This document shows positions 1 to 6,613 of a stretch of 15,662 nt of DNA, piece after piece. Positions within the stretch are counted from its first letter, which is position 1; each line of letters starts with the position of its first letter. Where the stretch lies: assembly GCA_900550205.1 (NCBI GenBank), contig URRJ01000031.1, positions 1 through 15,662 on the forward strand, written 5' to 3'. A model generated the notes under the pieces. It did no database searches, had not been told where the DNA came from, and saw only the letters and a program-made list of their open reading frames with translations. Origin of the DNA: an uncultured Collinsella sp. (GTDB lineage Bacteria > Actinomycetota > Coriobacteriia > Coriobacteriales > Coriobacteriaceae). The translations under genes and the position numbers were made by a program.

Positions 1-66
1 GATCTCGGACATCGAGCGCCCGGCGGCATCCATCGACCGTATATCATTCACTGTGTCCAGGGGCAC
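1..66 (-). CDS. istA: IS21-family transposase IstA, N-terminal fragment (runs off window)
   Basis: Only the first 22 codons are in the window, read on the minus strand and open to base 1. The GTG at 66-64 is chosen as start because a GGAGGAG ribosome site lies at 79-73, six bases upstream; an in-frame ATG at 72-70 touches that site and is less likely. The peptide (PLDTVNDIRSMDAAGRSMSEI after the start) has the form of the first helix of the helix-turn-helix that opens IstA proteins of IS21-family elements, where a DIR-x-(L/M)-x-x-x-G-x-S-x-x-EI pattern precedes the recognition helix. In that family IstA is the DDE transposase and works with the ATPase IstB, which would lie further left. The call rests on a short peptide plus the IS-like leader; another HTH protein is possible. 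Confidence 0.5.
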   Translation of the reverse strand, partial: MPLDTVNDIRSMDAAGRSMSEI

Positions 67-130
67 GGTCATCTCCTCCATCCTTCCCGGGCGGGCTCGC
101 CAAAGTAACCGCCCGGGGAAACCATACGGC

Positions 131-166
131 GAGGGCCGCGCCCCCGGTCCCCGGAGCGCGGCCCTC
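131..166. terminator. GC-rich hairpin in the istA leader
   Basis: Perfect 11-bp arms (GAGGGCCGCGC at 131-141 and GCGCGGCCCTC at 156-166) enclose an inner CCGG/CCGG pairing. Neither side has a proper T tract (TTGCTT follows on the plus strand), so it is either a weak terminator or a structural insulator in the transcript that reaches istA from outside the element. A second hairpin (86-94 pairing with 109-117) lies between it and the istA ribosome site. Confidence 0.45.
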
Positions 167-248
167 TTGCTTAAACTGCTCAATTTTTCGTGCTCACGGT
201 GCTTATTTCCCAGTGATCACTCGGACCACTTCTTAGTGAACATCAACA

Positions 249-635
249 CTCGAGGGCGACGAGACCTACGCGTGCCTGCTCACCGTGCCCGGCAACGGCC
301 CGAGGACCGCGGCGCAGCTCGCGGTGTCGGTCGACATCGGGAGGTTCCCGGACCACGACCACCTGGCCTCGTACTGCGGCATAGCCCCGAGGGTGAGGAG
401 CTCCGGCACGTCGGTGAGGTCGGTCAGGGCGTCCAGGCGCGGCGACGCGAGGCTCAAGTCCCTGCTGATCTTCTCGTGCAACAGCCTGGTGAGGTCCTCG
501 GGGCGCTACGGCGAGTACTACCGGGCCTGCAGGGCGCGGGGCATGGGGCACGGGCGGGCGCTCAAGGCCGTCGCGAGGAAGCGGCTCAGGGCGATATACG
601 CCGTGATGCGCGACCGGGTGCCCTACCGGGAGTAG
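249..635 (+). pseudogene. IS110-family transposase, C-terminal remnant
   Basis: The reading frame is open from 240 and recognisable from 249 (LEGDETYACLLTVPGNGP) to the stop at 633-635. The LLTVPGNGPRTAAQLAVS stretch is the helix-hairpin-helix-like start of the Transposase_20 domain of IS110-family enzymes, followed by the typical F-x-D-x-x-x-LASYCGIAPR block and a basic C-terminal tail (ARKRLRAIYAVMRD). In the family this C-terminal domain carries the catalytic serine, while the N-terminal RuvC-like DEDD domain supplies the other half; that half is missing here. About 129 codons remain of the usual 300-450. An in-frame stop at 237-239 and the IS21-like end at 248 show that the missing part is across the inserted element or lost. 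A GTG at 285 could in principle start a short protein, but it would lack the RuvC-like half. Confidence 0.8.
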
Positions 636-714
636 CCCCGACGGTTGACAAAACTATAGGAACACCCAATGACTACCCACAGAATGAGGGTCTCATCGGG
701 GACTAGGTAAATAG
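636..714. other. Probable right end of the IS110 element and its flank
   Basis: Just after the transposase stop comes TTGACAAAACTATAGGAAC (644-662), a downstream-end sequence of the kind often found after IS110-family transposases (from memory, not searched). It is followed by CCCAATGACTA (665-675), an 11-mer that also forms the right arm end of the repeat at 6438-6522 in this window, and by CATCGGGGAC near 694-703, which resembles the CATTGGGGAC of the same repeat. The transition from element to host sequence is probably near 660-665. No gene is seen here. Confidence 0.4.
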
Positions 715-749
715 CAAAAGCCCCCGCGGCCGAAACGGGCCGCGGGGGC
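715..749 (-). terminator. Rho-independent terminator of the beta-glucoside PTS operon
   Basis: A perfect 12-bp stem (GCCCCCGCGGCC at 720-731, GGCCGCGGGGGC at 738-749) has a 6-base loop. On the minus strand it is followed by CTTTTGCTATTT, a short T tract, so it ends transcripts coming from the glucosidase gene, whose stop lies 17 bases upstream. Confidence 0.85.
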
Positions 750-765
750 AGCAGGCTTGCAAGGG

Positions 766-2220
766 TTAACTCAAGTCCTCGCCATTTGATGCAATGACCT
801 TTTGATACCAGCAGAAGCTGTCCTTTCGGTAGCGATCGAACGTGCCTTTGCCCGTATCATCGGCATCGACATAAACAAAGCCATAGCGCTTCTTCATCTG
901 CCCCGTCGAGGCCGATACCAGATCGATACAGCCCCACGGCGTGTATCCCATCAGGTCAACACCGTCCTCGACAATTGCATCGCGTAGCGCAAGAATATGC
1001 CTGCGCAGGTAATCAATATGATACGCATCGTGGACTTTGCCGTCTTCCAGCGCATCGAGTCCGCCCACACCGTTCTCAGCGATAAAGAGCGGAAGATGGT
1101 AACGATCGTGGTAGCCGGCAAGCGTCACGCGCAAACCCAGCGCATCGATCTGCCATTTCCAGGCAGTCTCTTTATCCTTGAGGTACGGATTGCGCAGCGT
1201 CGGGAACACGTTGCCCTCCGCCTTCTCAGCGATCACCTGGTCATCGGCGCACACCAAGCGCGAGCAATAGTACGAGAACGAGATGAAGTCGACGGTATGC
1301 TCGGCCAGATACTCCGTATCGCCCGGCTCAAAGGGCACGTGAACACCCTCTTTCTCGAGCGCACGCAGCTTCCAAGTAGGATAGGCGCCCGCAGCCATCA
1401 CGTCAGTGTAGAAGTAGCGGCCGCGGTCCTCCTCATACGCAAGCCATACGTCCTCGGGCGCACAACGGTACGGATAGGTCGCACCGGCAGCGATCATGCA
1501 ACCCACCTTGTTTGCGGGATCGATCTTGTGCAGGATCTCGACAGCGTGAGCGCTCGCCATAAACATATGGTGCGAGAACGCCGCGGTCACGGCTGCACGG
1601 TCACGCTCATCCTCGAGCGTGACGCCCGCGTTGAGATAGGACAGCGCCACGCTGTTGATCTCGTTGAAGGTGAGCCAATAACGCACGAGGCCCTGGTACG
1701 CACGTCCGACGGTCTCGACGTAGTGCGCATACCGCTCGATCATCTCTCGGCTTTGCCATCCACCATAACGCTCGACCAGAGCCAACGGATAGTCGTAGTG
1801 CGACAGCGTCACGAGCGGCTCGATTCCGTGCTCGCGCAGCGCCTCGAATACCTGACGGTAAAACTCCAAGCCCTCATCGTTGGGCTCGGCCTCCATCCCT
1901 GTGGGAAAAATACGGCTCCAACAAATTGAAAGACGCAGGCACTTAAAGCCCATCTCGGCAAAGAGCTCGACGTCCTCGCGCCAATGATGGAAGAAGTCGT
2001 TGCCCCAACGGCATGGATACAGCCTGTCCGGATCATCCACGGGCTTTTGCCTGCCAAACATCACATCCCAGCGGTCGGGACCCTGTGGAATCAGGTCGGA
2101 GTGCGACATACCGCGGCCGCCCTCGTTCCAGCCCCCTTCGGCCTGGTTGGCAGCGAGCGCGCCGCCCCACAAAAAGCCCTCGGGCATACCGGCAGCAGAC
2201 GTTCTGTCAAAGTAACCCAT
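766..2220 (-). CDS. 6-phospho-beta-glucosidase, glycoside hydrolase family 1
   Basis: This 484-residue cytoplasmic enzyme should hydrolyse beta-glucoside 6-phosphates, such as cellobiose or aryl-glucoside phosphates delivered by the adjacent PTS, to glucose 6-phosphate and the aglycone or sugar. Family 1 features are in order: the N-terminal FLWGGALAANQAEGGW substrate loop (residues 16-31), the acid/base glutamate E187 in TFNEIN, and the nucleophile E382 in IAENGVG. The STGQMKKRYGFVYVD segment near 438-452 has the S436/K444/Y446 spacing that holds the 6-phosphate in BglA-type enzymes, which argues for phospho-glucosidase rather than plain glucosidase. Length is normal for BglA/AscB. It is the last gene of the operon. 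Its ATG lies one base after the EIIC stop and an AAGGA ribosome site sits inside the end of EIIC, so translation is probably coupled. BglA, AscB and BglB-like enzymes cannot be told apart here, so no symbol is given. Confidence 0.93.
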   Translation of the reverse strand: MGYFDRTSAAGMPEGFLWGGALAANQAEGGWNEGGRGMSHSDLIPQGPDRWDVMFGRQKPVDDPDRLYPCRWGNDFFHHWREDVELFAEMGFKCLRLSICWSRIFPTGMEAEPNDEGLEFYRQVFEALREHGIEPLVTLSHYDYPLALVERYGGWQSREMIERYAHYVETVGRAYQGLVRYWLTFNEINSVALSYLNAGVTLEDERDRAAVTAAFSHHMFMASAHAVEILHKIDPANKVGCMIAAGATYPYRCAPEDVWLAYEEDRGRYFYTDVMAAGAYPTWKLRALEKEGVHVPFEPGDTEYLAEHTVDFISFSYYCSRLVCADDQVIAEKAEGNVFPTLRNPYLKDKETAWKWQIDALGLRVTLAGYHDRYHLPLFIAENGVGGLDALEDGKVHDAYHIDYLRRHILALRDAIVEDGVDLMGYTPWGCIDLVSASTGQMKKRYGFVYVDADDTGKGTFDRYRKDSFCWYQKVIASNGEDLS

Positions 2221-2221
2221 G

Positions 2222-3571
2222 CTACTCAGTATCCTTGGCAGAAGCTGCCGCGGCGTTCTCCTGCTCCTGTGCCAGGAGCTGGTTGTCGTACACCTTAAAG
2301 AACGGGTACCAGACCACAGCCATGACCACGATCAAAACGATCGTAAATACCCAGATGCGCGGATCGAGGCACTGGATAAAGCCCTGAACGAAGATGGGGA
2401 ACGTGCCGCTCACCAAGATGTAGAAGTTAGAGACAAGACCCAGTGAGATTGCACCCCAATACAGCAGGGCCGAAATCATACCGCCCAGCACAAACGGAAT
2501 CATGAGGATCGGGTTGAAGATGATGGGTGCGCCAAAGATCGCGGGCTCGGAGATACGGAAGAAGCTCGGCACGATCGATGCCTTGCCAAATGCCTTGAGC
2601 TGCTGCGACTTTGCCCTAAACGCGCAGAGCGCCACAAAAGAGAACGTATTGCCCGTGCCGCCGATGAGGTTGATGACCATCGACATGAGTACCGGGTGGA
2701 ACTCAAGCGGCTGCCCAGCAGCGTAGAGTGAGGCGTTGGCAGCAAAGGCGGCAAGCGTGACCGGGGCGGTGATGGGCATCACGATCATGTTGCCGTGGAT
2801 GCCAAAGCACCAAAACAGCAGCGTCATGAAGCAGATAAGCAGTGCGCCGGGCACAGAGTCAACTGCAACGGAAAGCGGGGCAGCGAGCAGCTTCTCGATA
2901 ACCGAGGGGATGGACAGCGCGGGATCGATCATCTGGATCAGCAGGTTGCCGCCAAAGAAAATGAGGATGTTGACGAGCATAGGTACGATGGCGCCAAAGG
3001 TTTCGGACAAAAACGGCGGCACGCCATCGGGCATCTTGATGGTGATGCCCTTGGTCTGGCAGAAGCGCGTGACCTCGACGGAGACCAAGGCAACGATGAT
3101 GGCGGTAAACAGGCCCTGCGCACCCAGATAGGTGCAGGGGACCGCCTGGAGCACGGACTCGTCAGCAAGCTGGTAGTAGGACGACGGCGCCGCGGCGATC
3201 AGGAACATCACCAGCGAGGTCATACCGGCGTTAAGCTTGGGCATCTTGTAGGTGCCCGCCAGGTTATAGGCGATTGCGAACGTCACGATCACCGACAGTA
3301 TGCCCATCGTCATGTTGAAGGGAATGAGCAGCGTGAGCTTATTGGCCGTGGCAAAATCGAGCCAAGGGCCAAAGACGGACCAGAACCCGCCCTGCGCCAC
3401 CAGGTCGGCCGTGACCGGCGGGTTGGCGAGGATCATAAAGACGGCAGATACCAAGATGAAGCTGATCGCGCTCATAAAGCCCTTTTGCATGGAGGCAAAG
3501 TGGCGCTCGGTGCCGCAGAAATTGGCGATAGGGGTCAGTTTTTCCTGAAGCAGGGTCATGAACTTCTCCAT
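2222..3571 (-). CDS. celB: PTS cellobiose/lactose-class EIIC permease
   Basis: This 449-residue integral membrane component translocates a beta-glucoside or diglucoside while it is phosphorylated by EIIB. The N terminus (EKFMTLLQEKLTPIANF) is the usual amphipathic start of the Lac-family EIIC. About ten hydrophobic segments follow between residues 30 and 425. The conserved GIHGN motif (H259) and the ISEPAIFGAPIIFNP loop (E342) match the sugar-site His and Glu known from the ChbC structure. NLIGGTGNTFSF (301-312) is another family signature. The tail after 430 is hydrophilic and Ala/Glu-rich. A GGAGG ribosome site at 3581-3577 overlaps the EIIB stop codon, and the two genes are 9 bases apart. 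Substrate class is inferred from family and from the GH1 neighbour; cellobiose, chitobiose or aryl-glucosides are all possible. Confidence 0.92.
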   Translation of the reverse strand: MEKFMTLLQEKLTPIANFCGTERHFASMQKGFMSAISFILVSAVFMILANPPVTADLVAQGGFWSVFGPWLDFATANKLTLLIPFNMTMGILSVIVTFAIAYNLAGTYKMPKLNAGMTSLVMFLIAAAPSSYYQLADESVLQAVPCTYLGAQGLFTAIIVALVSVEVTRFCQTKGITIKMPDGVPPFLSETFGAIVPMLVNILIFFGGNLLIQMIDPALSIPSVIEKLLAAPLSVAVDSVPGALLICFMTLLFWCFGIHGNMIVMPITAPVTLAAFAANASLYAAGQPLEFHPVLMSMVINLIGGTGNTFSFVALCAFRAKSQQLKAFGKASIVPSFFRISEPAIFGAPIIFNPILMIPFVLGGMISALLYWGAISLGLVSNFYILVSGTFPIFVQGFIQCLDPRIWVFTIVLIVVMAVVWYPFFKVYDNQLLAQEQENAAAASAKDTE

Positions 3572-3580
3572 GGTTGCCTC

Positions 3581-3874
3581 CTAACCCAACAGCGACTGGG
3601 CGAGTGCCAGCACGTTGGCGGCGTTGCCCATGCCGTAGTCCTGTGCGGGGATGACCGCGGTCGGCTTACCGCTCCCCTGCTTGACGGTGTTGAGCTGGTA
3701 GGACACCTGCGGCCCCAAGAGCAGCACGTCATAATTGGCGCACGTCTCCTGATACTCGCCGATACCCACCGCATCGATATCGAGCTCGATGCCGTTTTGC
3801 TCCGCATATTTCTCGAGTTTCTTCATCAGAATGCTTGTAGACAGACCAGCTGCGCAAACAAGAAGGATCTTCAT
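3581..3874 (-). CDS. celA: PTS cellobiose/lactose-class EIIB
   Basis: This 97-residue cytoplasmic phosphocarrier passes phosphate from EIIA to the sugar on EIIC. It begins MKILLVCAAGLSTSILMKKL: the Cys at residue 7 is the phosphorylated cysteine, followed by the P-loop-like AAGLSTS. GIGEYQ and VLLLGPQVSYQL are further family marks. The start at 3874 is preferred over an upstream in-frame ATG at 3892 because AAGGG lies 8-9 bases before it and the protein then begins like its homologues. It follows EIIA by 46 bases and precedes EIIC by 9. Separate A, B and C polypeptides are typical of chb/cel systems. Confidence 0.92.
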   Translation of the reverse strand: MKILLVCAAGLSTSILMKKLEKYAEQNGIELDIDAVGIGEYQETCANYDVLLLGPQVSYQLNTVKQGSGKPTAVIPAQDYGMGNAANVLALAQSLLG

Positions 3875-3920
3875 AAGGGATTCCCTTCGCATTGATTGGT
3901 TGGATAGTCACCGCACGCCG

Positions 3921-4247
3921 CTAGGCGTTCTTGGTTGCAGTGCGCTCATACAGGCAGATCAGCTCCTGCACGAGCTCCTGAGCAAGCATGGAGCACATGA
4001 GGTGGTCCTGAGCATGGACCAGCAACACATCCACCGACAGATGCTCGCCCGCTGCCTCAGTCGAAAGCAGCTGCGTTTGGATGTGGTGAGCCTTGATTCC
4101 CGCATCCTTTGACTGCTTCATGAGTTTGGCGGCGGCGTCAAAATCCCCCGCCTTTGCCTTTTCAAGGGCTTCGAAGGCAAGGCTGCGTGCCTCTCCCGCT
4201 GCAGCGACCAGCTGAAACGAAACCATCTCGGTTCCCTGATCGTCCAT
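3921..4247 (-). CDS. celC: PTS lactose/cellobiose-class EIIA
   Basis: This 108-residue helical trimer-forming protein accepts phosphate from HPr and hands it to EIIB. The pattern AGEARSLAFEALEKAKAGDFDAA (residues 17-39, given in part) and LLVHAQDHLMCSMLAQEL at 75-92 are diagnostic. H78 is the phospho-accepting histidine, and D81 and H82 follow as in ChbA/LacF. GAGAGGAG lies about ten bases before the ATG. It is the first PTS structural gene, separated from the regulator by 119 bases that probably hold a promoter. Confidence 0.93.
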   Translation of the reverse strand: MDDQGTEMVSFQLVAAAGEARSLAFEALEKAKAGDFDAAAKLMKQSKDAGIKAHHIQTQLLSTEAAGEHLSVDVLLVHAQDHLMCSMLAQELVQELICLYERTATKNA

Positions 4248-4279
4248 AACGGTCTCCTCTCCCGTGATGTTTGGTTTGT

Positions 4280-4332
4280 ACTTGAATATTCGAAACGCCT
4301 ATCTCCCGCCCGCAATCCTCGAGGTTTATTGC
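4280..4332 (-). promoter_or_regulatory. Candidate promoter and operator in front of the PTS genes
   Basis: In the gap between regulator and EIIA, the minus strand shows an interrupted inverted repeat: GCAAT at 4312-4316 pairs with ATTGC at 4328-4332 around the palindrome CCTCGAGG (4317-4324). A weak -35 (TTGCGG, 4315-4310) and a -10 (AATATT, 4290-4285) follow at 19-base spacing. A repeat at or just above a poor -35 is where activators of the LicR/MtlR class usually bind, so this is a plausible site for the neighbouring regulator. Spacing and promoter match are poor; this is a hypothesis. Confidence 0.3.
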
Positions 4333-4366
4333 AGGTAGACTGACAGGGTCATCGACAAAAGAAGTC

Positions 4367-6262
4367 TTAAGCCGTATGCGCTTGCACAAGCGCCATCAGC
4401 TCATGCCAGGACCGGCGCTCGCGTAGGCGCTCGACCCCCTGGCGGTCCATAAAGATCTCAGCGAGCAGTGAGCTCAAGATCCGCGCCTCATCGCCGCCCG
4501 ACCGGGCAAACGACACCATAAAGACGATATCGACCTCATGGCCGTATTCGTCCCAAAGAATGGGATGTTCGAGCAGGCCCACGGTAACAAAGGCCTCGGC
4601 GCTCAAGGGATGCATCCCATGGGGCATGGCTACCCCATTGCCAAACGAGGTGGCGCTCGCGCTCTCGCGCTCGGCGACCTCTTGGGCAAACTGGGCATCG
4701 ACACGGCCGCTCTCGACGGCGCGCTCGGAGAGATATCGGAGAACGGCCTGCTTCGACGACGCCTCAACGCGGTTGAAGAACAGGGCACGGCTAAAGAAAG
4801 AGCTCACGGAGTCCGATTGCGCAGTGTCGTCGCTCAGCACCTTGCGGATAGCGTTGACATCGCTCGTCTCCAAGAAGAAATCGGCCTCGCGGACGGGCAC
4901 GGGCAACTTGACGTTGAGCGGCACCGTTGTGAACACGTAGTCGATATGCGAAAAATCGAACGTTCCCACGCGGGCGACATCGCATGTCTCAATCGAATCG
5001 ATATACATGCCAAACTGCTTGCGGTACTGGTGCTCGAGCATACGGGCGCTTCCCGCTCCCGAGGCGCACACGATCAGGATGCGTTTGCGACGCGGCTGGT
5101 CGGCTTGCTGCTCGAGGGCCAGGGCAAATGCCATGGCGATGTAGCCGAGCTCTTCATCAGAGGGCTGGCTGCCAAAATGACGCTCGAGTACCTGCGAGGT
5201 GCCAGCTGCCATCGAATAGGCCAACGGAAACCTCGTCTTGATATCGGGCAGCATGGGGTTATCCATATGCATGTGATATTCAAGGCGATAGCCCAGAGGG
5301 CCAATATGCCGAGCAAGGTTCATGCGAAGTTCAAGATCGCCGCTAAAGTCAAACCTAAACTCATCGTTGACCGCACGTACCATCTCGGAAGCAATCTCCC
5401 ACATCTCGTCCGAGATAACGGCAGAGCCCTTCTCGGGCACGCCCGTGCCCCTGCCGAGCAAATGGATTGCGATAAAGGCAACCTCTTCTCGGGGCATGCT
5501 CACGCCCAGGGCATCCTTGATGTTTGCGGCAATCTGGAAAGCCGCGGCGTATTCGCGCGTTCCCTCCAGTTTTTGAACGTCCGATTCTGCAGCTGGGACA
5601 TAGCAGCCCTGCTCGATGCGGCCAAGAGCAATGTAAAGATGCATGATGAGATTGCGGGATGCCAGCGAGCTCACCGTGACGGGCGAGGCCGTCAGGGCAT
5701 CGTCCACACATGCGGCGATGGCCCGCAGGCGCTCGGCGAGCTTTGCATCGTCGGTGTCGGGCAACACGGGCCTCACCAGCGAGGCCAGGCACAGGCGCCG
5801 TTGCGACTCCCCGCCCGCAACGCGGATTCCGTAGCGTGGGCGCTTTTCGAGCGTTAAGTCAAATTGGGCGAGTTTCTGCTCTACCAGACGCATGTCATTG
5901 GACAGAGTTCGCGCCGAAACGTAGAGTAAATCCGCATACTCCTCAATCGTCACCCACTGGGACCGCATGAGGAGGTCGTTAAGAAGGAAGGACACACGGC
6001 CGTCGCGCGTATCAGGAATGCCCGGATGGGCCTGAGCCGCACCGTCTAGCAAGCGAGCAAGCTCATCTGCACGTGCAACATCGATACGATACTGCCCCTT
6101 GCTGCCAACGATGCGTGCAACCCCTGCAAGGTTGTCGTTTGCGCGATGGATATAGTTTCTCACGGCGCGCTCGCTTACCTCGAGACGCTTGGCAAGTACC
6201 GCGACAGCGACAGGCTGAGCGTCCTCGATCATATTTACAAGCTGCTTGACGCGAGCATCCAT
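4367..6262 (-). CDS. LicR/MtlR-type PRD transcriptional activator with EIIB-like and EIIA-like domains
   Basis: This 631-residue regulator is controlled by PTS phosphorylation. Domains in order: an HTH at about 5-45 (VLAKRLEVSERAVRNYI); a second winged HTH at about 88-150 (ADLLYVSARTLSNDM); PRD1 at about 185-275 with H208 and H267; PRD2 at about 295-385 with H319; a GatB-like EIIB domain at about 392-475 with C399 in LIVCASGAGSARML; and an EIIA of the mannitol/fructose type at about 485-628 with H548 in GVAMPHGM. This is the architecture of LicR/ManR activators, which bind DNA, rather than of the shorter RNA-binding BglG antiterminators. In PRD2 the second conserved histidine seems replaced: YIAMAFALALEQ has Met-Ala where homologues have a His. 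The start has a strong GGAGGAGG site directly upstream. It probably activates the PTS genes that follow when EIIB no longer drains phosphate to it. Confidence 0.9.
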   Translation of the reverse strand: MDARVKQLVNMIEDAQPVAVAVLAKRLEVSERAVRNYIHRANDNLAGVARIVGSKGQYRIDVARADELARLLDGAAQAHPGIPDTRDGRVSFLLNDLLMRSQWVTIEEYADLLYVSARTLSNDMRLVEQKLAQFDLTLEKRPRYGIRVAGGESQRRLCLASLVRPVLPDTDDAKLAERLRAIAACVDDALTASPVTVSSLASRNLIMHLYIALGRIEQGCYVPAAESDVQKLEGTREYAAAFQIAANIKDALGVSMPREEVAFIAIHLLGRGTGVPEKGSAVISDEMWEIASEMVRAVNDEFRFDFSGDLELRMNLARHIGPLGYRLEYHMHMDNPMLPDIKTRFPLAYSMAAGTSQVLERHFGSQPSDEELGYIAMAFALALEQQADQPRRKRILIVCASGAGSARMLEHQYRKQFGMYIDSIETCDVARVGTFDFSHIDYVFTTVPLNVKLPVPVREADFFLETSDVNAIRKVLSDDTAQSDSVSSFFSRALFFNRVEASSKQAVLRYLSERAVESGRVDAQFAQEVAERESASATSFGNGVAMPHGMHPLSAEAFVTVGLLEHPILWDEYGHEVDIVFMVSFARSGGDEARILSSLLAEIFMDRQGVERLRERRSWHELMALVQAHTA

Positions 6263-6437
6263 GTCCTCCTCCTTTCCCTGCGTCTAGTCTAACGCGGTAA
6301 AGAATGACACTCCACGTCGCGCTCGTTCCGCCAACTCGGAACAGGTTGCGGGGAGTCCAGCCGAACTTATAGGGAGCACGGAGAGAGGGCCCGAAAGCAA
6401 TGCGTCGGTGTGGGATGCGCCTTCCCAGCCATTGGGC

Positions 6438-6522
6438 AGTCATTGGGGACAGACTTGAATGAGTAGTCGTTGGGGACGTTCTTGTTTGACTAGTCGTTTA
6501 AGAACGTCCCCAATGACTATTC
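6438..6522. repeat. REP-like palindrome made of tandem 27-base units
   Basis: Two direct 27-base units (6438-6464 and 6465-6491) both begin AGTC(A/G)TTGGGGAC and end near GA(G/C)T. A third copy starts at 6492 with AGTCGTT. The second unit also forms the left arm of a long hairpin: 6461-6483 pairs with 6500-6522 over 23 bp, with one A-C type mismatch and one G-T pair. The 16-base loop itself contains GACTAGTC (6488-6495), another palindrome. GTAG stands at the 5' side (6463-6466). A partial unit (AGCCATTGGG) precedes the array. Shape and location between genes fit a REP element mobilised by a RAYT-type transposase encoded elsewhere. Confidence 0.7.
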
Positions 6523-6577
6523 GGATTGCTAATTTGTGCGGGTTGTGGTTTTGTGACCTGCTGAAATTAAAGATACT

Positions 6578-6613
6578 GTACATCTGTACGCTAACTCATC
6601 TTCGTAGTATATT
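6578..6613 (+). promoter_or_regulatory. Candidate promoter with palindromic operator for the YhgE/Pip pair
   Basis: GTACATCTGTAC (6578-6589) is a perfect 5+2+5 inverted repeat. A good -10 (TATATT) lies at 6608-6613; the hexamer 17 bases upstream (TGTACG, 6585-6590) matches a -35 only in part and overlaps the palindrome. A repressor bound there would block the promoter. The TSS would be near 6620, about 50 bases before the ATG at 6670. Confidence 0.3.

Larger units (their letters stand above)
1..248 (-). mobile_element. 5' end of an IS21-like insertion sequence
   Basis: This stretch contains the istA-like start, about 180 bases of non-coding leader with two hairpins, and a probable element end at 248. 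Read on the minus strand the end begins TGTTGATGTTCACTAAG, fitting the TG start known for IS21-family ends. The pentamer AGTGA (plus strand) occurs at 212-216 and again at 235-239, 23 bases apart, like the multiple terminal repeats that IstA binds in this family. IS110 transposase coding sequence begins right next to this end, at 249. The exact boundary and any target duplication cannot be confirmed because the other end is outside the window. Confidence 0.45.

Noticed and set aside
53..706. A 217-codon plus-strand frame crossing the IS21-like end and the IS110 remnant.
   Set aside because: It runs through an element boundary, is Arg/Ala/Gly-rich and overlaps the recognisable IS110 frame in another phase; it is a high-GC shadow.
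4248..4366. A BglG-type RNA antiterminator site before the PTS genes.
   Set aside because: The regulator has DNA-binding HTH domains in place of the CAT RNA-binding domain, and no terminator with a T tract is present in this gap.
4538..5857. A 439-codon plus-strand frame opposite the PRD regulator.
   Set aside because: The minus-strand frame has a full set of PTS-regulator motifs; this one has none and is the usual codon-bias mirror.
6063..6443. A 126-codon minus-strand frame upstream of the PTS regulator.
   Set aside because: It overlaps the start and HTH of the regulator in another phase, with no ribosome site or recognisable sequence.
6438..6522. A CRISPR array.
   Set aside because: The 27-base units are directly adjacent without unique spacers, and the structure is a hairpin rather than repeat-spacer.
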